A stretch of 64,000 bases of DNA from an uncultured Bacteroidota bacterium (GTDB taxonomy: Bacteria; Bacteroidota; Bacteroidia; Chitinophagales; Chitinophagaceae): NCBI GenBank assembly GCA_903824665.1, contig CAIJXT010000030.1, forward strand, positions 62,001-126,000, given 5' to 3'. Each line of letters starts with the position of its first letter. The stretch's first letter is position 1. The notes below the pieces were generated by a model, which saw only the letters and a list, made by a program, of their open reading frames with translations, had not been told where the DNA came from and did no database searches. Positions 40,182 to 48,510 of the stretch are shown here, piece after piece. The position numbers and the translations under genes are program-made.

Positions 40182-40804
40182 TGGCAAATAGTCTATTTAA
40201 AATTGTTGTAATCCACGATGGGCTGACCTCGAATGATGATCCGCTGCTAGTAGAATTAAGGTTAAATTTTGGAGAAGATTCTGTTGAACGGTTTGAGAAT
40301 TCCAATCAAGGTCTCCAGTACGTTTTAGATCATTTGGCACAGAAAATGGTGGTCCTGTTGGACATCAACTTCAGCCATGGTGAACTTTCTGGGGTACAAG
40401 TTTTTGAGGACATTAAGAAACGTACAGCACTTGTTCAGGTGATTATGATTACAGCTAGGTTACTTAGTGAAATTGGACACGAAGATTTAATTAGAATGAT
40501 CAACCACGATGCATTCGCAATTGAAAATGTCTTCAGCTCGCAGAAAATTGTTGGGCTTGTTTCCGCAGCGTTGCATAAAATGGAAGTGAGGGTAGATAGT
40601 GCGCTTGAGCAGTGGATTTCATCTCATTCAGATGAGGAACAAAATCAACCGTATTTAACAACTAGAAATGGGAAAGTTTATACTTTAAAACAAATATTGG
40701 AAGAAATTCGTCAACAAACTCCATATGGTCGGGATATGGAGAAAAAAATACTATTACTCGCCATAGATTTATTGACACGAGGGAAAAAGAAAATTGATGA
40801 TTAA
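40181..40804 (+). CDS. Receiver-like (response regulator) protein with C-terminal extension and no recognisable DNA-binding output
   Basis: VVLLDINFSHGELSGVQVFEDIKKRTALVQVIMITA resembles beta3-Asp/beta4 of receiver; 1-nt overlap with upstream gene. Confidence 0.75.
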   Translation: MANSLFKIVVIHDGLTSNDDPLLVELRLNFGEDSVERFENSNQGLQYVLDHLAQKMVVLLDINFSHGELSGVQVFEDIKKRTALVQVIMITARLLSEIGHEDLIRMINHDAFAIENVFSSQKIVGLVSAALHKMEVRVDSALEQWISSHSDEEQNQPYLTTRNGKVYTLKQILEEIRQQTPYGRDMEKKILLLAIDLLTRGKKKIDD

Positions 40805-41429
40805 CATTGATATAGCATTTGATAATGGCGATGTAGGACTAGGTGATTACTTTGAGCAAAGCAAGATCGACCTGGTTTCGTTTGTACATGCAACCCGTAA
40901 TGACCATCTTATAAATGAGATTCCTGGGCCTAGATGCAATCAAGCATATATAGATTTGAGGGTACCTGCAATTAATGGTGGCAATTTTTTGTTCGTATGC
41001 TACTCTCATGGAAAGGAGGATTCTTTAACAGCTAACGGCGACTTTTACATAAAAAAGGACGTCAACTGTGAACTTTTTATTAACTCCTTTTTTTATTCTA
41101 TGAGCTGCCTTACAGCAAAGGAATTAGGTGTCAGCCTGCTCGGTAAAGGTTGTCATGTTTTTATCGGATTTAAAGAAGAAGCGGGTGCTTTTCTTGGTGC
41201 CTATCAGTCAATGTCCATTGCCTGTGACAATTTTGCAATAAAAAAATTTGTTGAAGGGTATTCCATAGGAGAGTCTGTGGCTTTAATGAAACAAAATTAT
41301 ACTCGGCAAATCGACGTTCTCGAAAATGATGGCGAGCCTATGCTTGCTGCCGAGTTACGTGCAAATCGTGACGCGTTATGGTTTGACGGCGATAGAAATC
41401 TGACTATTGATCAATTTGCTATTAATTAA
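40797..41429 (+). CDS. CHAT/caspase-like protease domain protein (putative)
   Basis: FLFVCYSHGKEDS (His) and FFYSMSCLTAKELGVSLLGKGCHVFIGF (Cys) match the CHAT-type His/Cys dyad layout; 8-nt overlap with upstream gene. Confidence 0.65.
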   Translation: MINIDIAFDNGDVGLGDYFEQSKIDLVSFVHATRNDHLINEIPGPRCNQAYIDLRVPAINGGNFLFVCYSHGKEDSLTANGDFYIKKDVNCELFINSFFYSMSCLTAKELGVSLLGKGCHVFIGFKEEAGAFLGAYQSMSIACDNFAIKKFVEGYSIGESVALMKQNYTRQIDVLENDGEPMLAAELRANRDALWFDGDRNLTIDQFAIN

Positions 41430-41431
41430 CG

Positions 41432-41779
41432 GTGGATACATTTTCAGATACTAAGCGAAGTGAAATAATGGCTAAAATGAAGAGTGTTGACACGAAGCCT
41501 GAAATCTTAGTACGCTTATGTCTTTTTTCACTTGGTTTTCGCTATAGAAAGAATGAATTGAATCTTGCTGGCAAGCCTGACATAGTATTGCCAAAATATA
41601 GAACGGCGATTTTCGTTAACGGTTGTTTCTAGCAAAGGCATGAAGAGTGTAAAAATTCTGCATTGCCAAAGTCTAATGATTTGTACAGGGCAGAAAAAAT
41701 ATCTGAAATTATCGAGCGTGATGTCACGAATATGCTATTGCTAAAGACAAGGGTGGATGTGGCTTTTGTCGTTTTGTGA
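41432..41779 (+). pseudogene. vsr-like very-short-patch-repair endonuclease relic with in-frame TAG
   Basis: FSDTKRSEIMAKMKSVDTKPEILVRLCLFSLGFRYRKNELNLAGKPDIVLPKYRTAIFVNGCF*QRHEECKNSALPKSNDLYRAEKISEIIERDVTNMLLL: same frame continues with Vsr-like sequence after the stop at 41630-41632. Confidence 0.85.
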
Positions 41780-41786
41780 TTTTTCT

Positions 41787-41810
41787 GCGGTGCGATCGGG
41801 ATTCGAACCG
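41787..41810 (-). other. tRNA 3'-end-like fragment (possible attachment-site remnant)
   Basis: Reverse complement CGGTTCGAATCCCGATCGCACCGC looks like T-arm + acceptor 3' strand; no full tRNA fold in the adjacent sequence. Confidence 0.5.
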
Positions 41811-42030
41811 TCTTTCTCCCCCATTTTTCTTTATATAATCAACAAGTTACCAGCAGCATTCCCCCACAAACAAAAACTTTGGTCTGATTTTTGTGGCATA
41901 TAAAGTAAGGGTATTCAGCAGCACGGCTGGCAGTACCCGGCCAACCGGAAAGTGCCTCAAAATAGTATTTGTTGCAGCGCATACACCCGGCCGGCGACAC
42001 GCCCAGATCAGCAACATTTTTCAGGCAGCC

Positions 42031-42130
42031 TGCGCAAAAGTGCGCAAAAAGTGCGCAATTTTATTTCGCTAATCAATTGATAATCAAGTAAGTAATGTTT
42101 TTCAATTTTTTCTTGCGCACTGCGCAATTT
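42031..42130. repeat. GTGCGCAA-rich dispersed element, copy 2
   Basis: tgcgcaaaagtgcgcaaaaagtgcgcaatttta ... ttgataatcaa ... ttgcgcactgcgcaatttct; matches 11446..11548. Confidence 0.75.
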
Positions 42131-42231
42131 CTGACCTTCGCACCCAAAAACAACGAAAACAACCACCGATGAAAACCCCCAACCCCAATTCCTAATCCCC
42201 AATTCCCAACAACCCAACAACCCAATTCCCC

Positions 42232-42624
42232 CTACAGCCACCCATTCTTTTCATACTGGTCATAACCAATCCGCATCGCTTCAGCCACCTGCTCCAGTAC
42301 ATCCTTATCTACCTTCTTTATATGAAAACACGACTTACCCTTCAGACTCTTCAGCAGTTCCGCACTGATCAGAGGCCGCACCTCTTCGGTGTTGGTATAG
42401 ATCGGCATGTAGTAGAAACCCACATAACCGCTTTGCAGTATCAGCCCCGTAAACGCAAATTCGTCACGCCATTTGTTGGCAGCAAATACCTTTTTGTTAG
42501 CCCATTGGTCATACCTGCCCTGTATGTCTATCTGCGGCCTGATCACCCCTTTTTCATAGGGCTTCATCACTTTTTTCAGTGCGTCAAAGATTTCGAGCAG
42601 TTGCTCCTGATTCAGTTTTGCCAT
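42232..42624 (-). CDS. DUF1801-like hypothetical protein
   Basis: LLEIFDALKKVMKPYEKG...FAFTGLILQSGYVGFYYMPIYTN. Confidence 0.6.
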   Translation of the reverse strand: MAKLNQEQLLEIFDALKKVMKPYEKGVIRPQIDIQGRYDQWANKKVFAANKWRDEFAFTGLILQSGYVGFYYMPIYTNTEEVRPLISAELLKSLKGKSCFHIKKVDKDVLEQVAEAMRIGYDQYEKNGWL

Positions 42625-42748
42625 GTTATTGCGTGGTTTTAATGCCAATACTTCCCTAAAATTACCCCTTATTCCGTTTATTTATGCCTTTCTGGCACTA
42701 TCTTTAACTTGGTTTCAATTTTGCTATACTCATTTAAAATCTGAACAA

Positions 42749-43447
42749 ATGAACCAAAACGAATTTCGCAAATATGCGATCAAGCATCACGGTATCAGCA
42801 GCCTTACCGTAGACAGCTATACATCATCTATCAGGGTGCCACAGGGGCTTACACCATACATCATCGAGGAGCGCCCAATGAATGTGGCCTCTATGGACGT
42901 TTTCTCGCGCCTTATGATGGATCGTATCATCTTCCTCGGCGAGGGCATCAACGACTACGTAGCCAATATTGTTACAGCGCAGCTTCTGTTTCTCGAAAGC
43001 ACAGACCGCACACGCGATATACAGATGTACCTCAACAGTCCGGGCGGTAGTGTATATGCAGGATTGGGTATATACGATACCATGCAGATCATCAACCCCG
43101 ATGTGTCTACTATATGCACCGGTATCGCAGCCTCTATGGCAGCTGTGCTCATGTGTGCCGGCAGCAAGGGCAAGCGTACCGCGCTGAAACATAGCCGCGT
43201 TATGATTCACCAGCCTATGGGTGGTGCAGAAGGCCAGGCCAGCGACATCGAGATCACAGCCCGCGAGATTGGCAAGCTGAAAAAAGAGCTTTACGAGATC
43301 ATAGCACACCACTCTGGCCAAAAGGTATCTAAAGTGGAAAAAGACAGCGATCGTGATTACTGGATGACAGCTGCCGAAGCCAAAGATTATGGTATGGTAG
43401 ACGAGGTGTTGGAGCGCAATCCGCGTAAATCAGAGGCTGGCGCATAA
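42749..43447 (+). CDS. clpP: ATP-dependent Clp protease proteolytic subunit
   Basis: MYLNSPGGSVYAGLGIYDTMQ, GIAASMAAVLMCAG, HSRVMIHQPMGGAEGQASDIEI. Confidence 0.96.
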   Translation: MNQNEFRKYAIKHHGISSLTVDSYTSSIRVPQGLTPYIIEERPMNVASMDVFSRLMMDRIIFLGEGINDYVANIVTAQLLFLESTDRTRDIQMYLNSPGGSVYAGLGIYDTMQIINPDVSTICTGIAASMAAVLMCAGSKGKRTALKHSRVMIHQPMGGAEGQASDIEITAREIGKLKKELYEIIAHHSGQKVSKVEKDSDRDYWMTAAEAKDYGMVDEVLERNPRKSEAGA

Positions 43448-43482
43448 CACGTTTTGCCACTGCACAAACAAATAGAAATATA

Positions 43483-43512
43483 GCAAAGTCCGGGTGTATA
43501 CCCGGGCTTTGC
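43483..43512 (+). terminator. Intrinsic terminator downstream of clpP
   Basis: gcaaagtccgggtgtatacccgggctttgc. Confidence 0.7.
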
Positions 43513-43602
43513 AAAATGATAATACCAACCGTAACCGAAATAGTTGCGTACAATTCGCCAACTATAGTTACTTTTGCACCATATTAACCAATAAATTAGT
43601 AA

Positions 43603-44187
43603 ATGTTTAATTTAGTCTTATTCGGCCCTCCGGGCAGTGGGAAAGGCACACAATCAGAGAATATTGTAAAAACCTACGACCTCAGGCACATTTCTACCGG
43701 CGACCTGTTGCGCGACGAAGTGAGCAGAAATACAGCACTCGGGGTTGAAGCAAAAAAATACATGAATCAGGGCATGCTCGTACCAGATGAAGTAGTCATC
43801 GGCATGATCAGCTCTAAAATTGATGGTTCTGCAGATGCGCGTGGCTTCGTGTTCGATGGTTTCCCCCGTACACGTACGCAGGCAGAAGCACTCGACAAAT
43901 TGCTCGAATTCAAGAATACCGAAATTCATCTCGTACTATCTCTCGAGGTGCCCGAAAACGACCTCATCGCCCGCCTCGTAAACAGGGGTGTAACATCAGG
44001 TCGCAGCGACGATACCGAAGAAGTGATTACTGCGCGCATCAAGGAATACCACCTCAAGACCGAACCAGTTGCCCGTTATTACAATGAGCACGGAAAGTTA
44101 GAGCGTATAGCAGGTCATCTGCCAGTGGCAGAAACATTCAAGACGCTGGCCAAAAACATAAACAAGTATTTGTTACCCGTAACATAG
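43603..44187 (+). CDS. adk: Adenylate kinase
   Basis: LVLFGPPGSGKGTQSENI; FDGFPRTRTQAEALD. Confidence 0.97.
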   Translation: MFNLVLFGPPGSGKGTQSENIVKTYDLRHISTGDLLRDEVSRNTALGVEAKKYMNQGMLVPDEVVIGMISSKIDGSADARGFVFDGFPRTRTQAEALDKLLEFKNTEIHLVLSLEVPENDLIARLVNRGVTSGRSDDTEEVITARIKEYHLKTEPVARYYNEHGKLERIAGHLPVAETFKTLAKNINKYLLPVT

Positions 44188-45191
44188 TGGAAAAAGGAAA
44201 TTTTGTTGATCATATCCGCATATACTGCCGGTCTGGTAAAGGAGGAGCAGGAAGTGTGCATTTTGAAAGAAACAAAATGGATGCAATGGCAGGACCCGAC
44301 GGTGGCAATGGCGGCCGCGGGGGGCACATAAAGCTGCGCGGCAACGCACAGCTATGGACCCTGCTCCACATGCGCTACTATAAGAATGTACTCGCCAAAG
44401 ACGGTGTGAACGGCTACAAGAATAATTGTACCGGCCACGATGGTGCCGATATCATACTGGAGGTGCCGTTGGGTACTGTGGCACGCGATATGGAATCCGG
44501 AGAGCAGGAAGTTGAAATCCTCGAAGACGGTCAGGAGGTCATCTGGCTCAAGGGAGGAAGAGGCGGATTGGGTAATGCCAATTTTGCCACCGCCACCAAC
44601 CAGACACCAGACCATGCGCAGCCCGGAGAAATGGGTACTGAGGGCTGGAAGGTACTGGAGTTGAAGATACTGGCAGATGTTGGCCTGGTGGGCTTTCCCA
44701 ATGCCGGCAAATCTACGCTGCTGTCTGTACTTACATCTGCCAAACCCAAGATCGCCGATTATGCCTTTACTACGCTTGTTCCACAATTGGGTATCGTATC
44801 CTACCGTGAGAATAAGTCGTTTTGTATGGCCGATCTGCCGGGTATTATCGAAGGTGCTGCCGAAGGCAAGGGGTTGGGCCACAGGTTCCTGAGGCATATA
44901 GAGCGCAACTCGGTATTGCTGCTGCTCATACCCGCCGACAGCGACGACCACCAGCGCGAATTTGAAGTGCTGATCAATGAACTGGAAGAGTACAACCCTG
45001 AGTTGCTGCACAAACGGATAGTTATAGGCATCAGCAAAAGTGAGATGCTGGATGATGAGTTGAAGCAGGAGATCGCAAAGACACTGCCCACAGACATACC
45101 ACACGTATTTGTATCATCATTGGCCAGTCAGGGGCTTGTGCAGCTCAAAGACGAACTTTGGCGCGCGCTCACTGCCAAAGATGGTAATTGA
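44187..45191 (+). CDS. obgE: GTPase ObgE
   Basis: FVDHIRIYCRSGKGGAGSVHFERNK; VGLVGFPNAGKSTLLSVLTSAKPKIADYAFTTL. Confidence 0.96.
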   Translation: MEKGNFVDHIRIYCRSGKGGAGSVHFERNKMDAMAGPDGGNGGRGGHIKLRGNAQLWTLLHMRYYKNVLAKDGVNGYKNNCTGHDGADIILEVPLGTVARDMESGEQEVEILEDGQEVIWLKGGRGGLGNANFATATNQTPDHAQPGEMGTEGWKVLELKILADVGLVGFPNAGKSTLLSVLTSAKPKIADYAFTTLVPQLGIVSYRENKSFCMADLPGIIEGAAEGKGLGHRFLRHIERNSVLLLLIPADSDDHQREFEVLINELEEYNPELLHKRIVIGISKSEMLDDELKQEIAKTLPTDIPHVFVSSLASQGLVQLKDELWRALTAKDGN

Positions 45192-45243
45192 TAGTAAACA
45201 CAATAGTTAACCAATAGCCAGCAATGCCTTTAGGCGTTTAGTT

Positions 45244-45537
45244 ATGCACCAGCTTACCCCGGCACAGATAACGCAATGGATCGAAGGCGGTCATGACTTC
45301 GTACTCATAGATGTACGCGAAGCATGGGAGCACGAGGCTTTCAGTATAGGCGGTGTACTAATGCCCATGGGCGAGATACCCTCCCGGCTCAGCGAGATTC
45401 CCCGCGACAAGGAAGTGGTATTGTATTGTGAGAAGGGTATACGCAGTGTCATAGCCATTCAGCGGCTCGAAACCCTGGGTTTTACCAATCTCATCAACCT
45501 CGCCGGTGGAATGAAGGCCTGGCGCGAAGCGCAGTAA
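45244..45537 (+). CDS. Rhodanese-like domain protein
   Basis: FVLIDVREAWEHEAFSIGGVLMPMGEIPSRL; VVLYCEKGIRS; NLAGGMKAW. Confidence 0.9.
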   Translation: MHQLTPAQITQWIEGGHDFVLIDVREAWEHEAFSIGGVLMPMGEIPSRLSEIPRDKEVVLYCEKGIRSVIAIQRLETLGFTNLINLAGGMKAWREAQ

Positions 45538-45557
45538 TCATAAGGCAGTTACCTTAA

Positions 45558-46253
45558 TTACGGTGCACTTAACTCTATGGTCTTGCCAGTGCGGTCTCCT
45601 ATCTGGTTATTTCTATAGGTTACCTCGTTCTTGCTGTTCATAGTTACTTCATAGTCCTCCAGCACAATGTCCGAATAGGCATTTACTGTTTTGCCCTTGC
45701 GGATAGCCGGCTGCATGGCAGGAGCGTTGGTCATAACTATATTGATCGTTTCAGACAATCCGTCATTTATCCTGCGTCGTACACCACCTGTCCAGGCATG
45801 TACGCCATAGTATTCATAATAGATCACCTTACCCTCATCATCTACAACAATGTTGCGGATATCTATTCTGAAGATGGCATCCTTGATCATCCATTTGGCT
45901 ATTTCGGGCTTCAGCTGGTCCAGCACATAGTGCTCCAGTGGTTGCTGATTGGCAAAGGGCTTGGGAGCTGCGGTTACCTTAGGGGTACTATATATCCGTT
46001 TGCCATTTACATAAGCAGGTTTAGGGAGTTTGGCCAGTCGTATAATACTATCCTTACCCGTTACTGGGTCCGTTACAGAAAAGGTCATAGTATCGCGTAC
46101 TTCGCTTTGTTCAAACTTGTTTCGCTTTCTTCTGAATGCGTCACCATCCTGCACAAATTTCTGGGCTATACCACTCTGGGCTATGCAAAGCAGCAGCAGT
46201 ATCCGGCACAGAACCTTACCACTGCCTGATGGATGTAACTTGAGTATGTTCAT
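45558..46253 (-). CDS. Hypothetical secreted protein
   Basis: Signal peptide; 231 aa; not recognised. Confidence 0.5.
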   Translation of the reverse strand: MNILKLHPSGSGKVLCRILLLLCIAQSGIAQKFVQDGDAFRRKRNKFEQSEVRDTMTFSVTDPVTGKDSIIRLAKLPKPAYVNGKRIYSTPKVTAAPKPFANQQPLEHYVLDQLKPEIAKWMIKDAIFRIDIRNIVVDDEGKVIYYEYYGVHAWTGGVRRRINDGLSETINIVMTNAPAMQPAIRKGKTVNAYSDIVLEDYEVTMNSKNEVTYRNNQIGDRTGKTIELSAP

Positions 46254-46334
46254 TGCGATGTTGTTTTATGCACATGTGTACATCATACAAGATACGGATT
46301 TGAATTATTGGGTGGTATATCTGGTGCCCAAAAC

Positions 46335-46769
46335 TTATAGAAAGCAGGTAACTATGATCGGGTCTTCTACTACATCTTTTCCATTGCAGTTCAGATGTAT
46401 GTGCTCTATCCGGATCTTGATGTTGTAGTTGCCATGGGCTTTCAAATGGTCTAGCTCAGCCGGTTTGATCAGTGCGCCCTCAGTTCTTACCGGTCCATAT
46501 ACTTCGCCGCCCTCTGGTTGAAAGGAAACAACAAAACTCGTCACCTCGCAGCTGGCCTTGGCCGACACCAGCTTGGGGTTGGCAAGCAGTGTCTTCAGTT
46601 GTATCACCGATCGTGTTTCATTGGCCAGCCTTACATTGGCCTTCGCCGGGTTTGGTTTCGGCATATACTGTGCAGTAGCATCGTAAGCCCCCATCATCGG
46701 GAGTGCAAACAACAGTATAGCTTGTATTATCTGCAGTCCGGACAATCTGATTGATGTTTTTATGCTCAT
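46335..46769 (-). CDS. Secreted GldM C-terminal-domain-like protein
   Basis: VTSFVVSFQPEGGEVYGPVRTEGALIKPAELDHLKAHGNYNIKIRIEHIHLNCNGKDVVEDPIIVT. Confidence 0.6.
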   Translation of the reverse strand: MSIKTSIRLSGLQIIQAILLFALPMMGAYDATAQYMPKPNPAKANVRLANETRSVIQLKTLLANPKLVSAKASCEVTSFVVSFQPEGGEVYGPVRTEGALIKPAELDHLKAHGNYNIKIRIEHIHLNCNGKDVVEDPIIVTCFL

Positions 46770-46907
46770 GGTATCGTAGGTGTTTTGGAGGACACTACAC
46801 AAGTAAAGATACCACTATTGCACTTTGCATTAAAACAATGCGGGAACTGGTGACTGGGATTTAACGTTTACGAACTACTATTATAACCTTAGCCAATATC
46901 GCATAGG

Positions 46908-47891
46908 TCAAAATATCGCCGGACAATTCCATGTGCCCTTTTCAGGTTTTGTTTTGCCATCTCCGGTATATGCCACCGACAACAGCCACCTGTTCGATCC
47001 GTTTTCTGACTTTATGCCCCGTGCCAGTCCCAGACGCACACCCGCCCATTCCACGCCCACATTGGGCATCACCTTGTTCTTGTAGAGCAGCAGAGTGCCG
47101 CCGGTAAGTGCAAAGTCAGGCTTCTTTGAGTCGCCTTTTTGCTTGTTCAGCACAAACCGTGCATATCCCGACGCCTGAACATCATGCCTGAAGTGCTCGT
47201 TGAGTACAAGTATGTGTGCATGTACGCTGGTGGCACTACCCACTATCACTGAGCCGCCGGCAAAAACAGAGTTCCCGCTGGTGATATTCATCGGGTATTC
47301 CTGCTGTTGGGTAACATATAAGATATCTGTCTTGATGAATCTGGTAATGGCATACCCGCCGTACAGCGATACAGCCTTGCCTACCTGTCCACTGTAGACG
47401 GCGCCAATATCATAGTTGCGATAAGGCTTTATGTTTGCCTCAGGAGACGAAGGGCTTTGTGTAATTTCAGTAGTAACACTTTTCAAATGCAGTCCCACCG
47501 ACAAATGGTGCCTGCCAGATTTGCTCAGTGATTTATGATACGCTACTGCCAGGCCAGCCAGATTGTAGGTTCCGGTATAGTCGAAAAATGTGTTTCGATC
47601 TGTGCCATATTGGTAGGTAATACCCACACCCAGTGCATCGCGCTTCGGCAGTAGCTTTTTGAGTACCCGCATATCGGCACTCAGGTCTGCAGATTTCCAT
47701 TGTCTCGGAGCTTCTGCATCCTTATGGCCATAATAGTTGCCCACTATGCGCACATCGCCGGGTATCAGTCCGGTCATGGCCGGGTTAATATGAATTGGTG
47801 CTTTTATGACGGCTGGCAGCTCCATTACCTGGGCATTACCAGCAATACTCGCAGTAGCCAGCAAGCATACGAAGGGTAGTATGTTTCTCAA
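46908..47891 (-). CDS. PorP/SprF family membrane protein (type IX secretion-associated)
   Basis: INPAMTGLIPGDVRIVGNYYGH...LGVGITYQYGTD...HLSVGLHL. Confidence 0.82.
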   Translation of the reverse strand: MRNILPFVCLLATASIAGNAQVMELPAVIKAPIHINPAMTGLIPGDVRIVGNYYGHKDAEAPRQWKSADLSADMRVLKKLLPKRDALGVGITYQYGTDRNTFFDYTGTYNLAGLAVAYHKSLSKSGRHHLSVGLHLKSVTTEITQSPSSPEANIKPYRNYDIGAVYSGQVGKAVSLYGGYAITRFIKTDILYVTQQQEYPMNITSGNSVFAGGSVIVGSATSVHAHILVLNEHFRHDVQASGYARFVLNKQKGDSKKPDFALTGGTLLLYKNKVMPNVGVEWAGVRLGLARGIKSENGSNRWLLSVAYTGDGKTKPEKGTWNCPAIF

Positions 47892-47960
47892 TTTGTTGGG
47901 TATATTTTCGCCAGCAAATATAGAAACTGCAGAAGTACTGCCAAATACAGGCGTAGGAAA

Positions 47961-48434
47961 TTAAACAGCTATACCAAACTGCCGCAGGTGGTGGGTGCTG
48001 TGTTTGTACAGCAACTGCACCTGCAGATCATAGTTCAGCACACCAAAAAAAGGATTGTTCAGTTGTTTGTCAGGTGTTGTCGTAAACACTTCAAAGAAGT
48101 GGTCTATTTCGCCCTGCAGTTCAGCTATCGCGGCTTCCTTTGTGGCGTGGCGAACGGGTGGTGGTTCGTCGGGCAGCAGCGGGTTGGGTGTATTCTCACG
48201 CATAGGTTTCTCACTTGCCAGAAAGCCCTGCATGCGCTCTATATTTTCGGCAGGTGTAATGATCTCCATTGGAGCACGGCCATTGGCTATGCGCACATAG
48301 TCGCTCATGTGCTCTATCATTTGCTGCACACTCATCACGCCCCATTTGCGTGGCGCATCGGCATCCAGCATGGCGAGTTGTTTAGTGAAATCGCTCCTCA
48401 GAAAAGCGGCTTTTTGTTGCAGGTTTTCCATCAA
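47961..48434 (-). CDS. DinB-like/DUF1569 family protein
   Basis: MSVQQMIEHMSDYVRIANG...LLYKHSTHHLRQFG. Confidence 0.75.
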   Translation of the reverse strand: MMENLQQKAAFLRSDFTKQLAMLDADAPRKWGVMSVQQMIEHMSDYVRIANGRAPMEIITPAENIERMQGFLASEKPMRENTPNPLLPDEPPPVRHATKEAAIAELQGEIDHFFEVFTTTPDKQLNNPFFGVLNYDLQVQLLYKHSTHHLRQFGIAV

Positions 48435-48510
48435 TAGTCGTAGTTAGTGTCTTATGTTATATACCCGGTTTGTTCAGTCTGCTGTTTCAATCAAAGTAGT
48501 AGCATACCGC

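Noticed and set aside
44352-45104. 250-aa minus ORF
   Set aside because: Antisense to obgE
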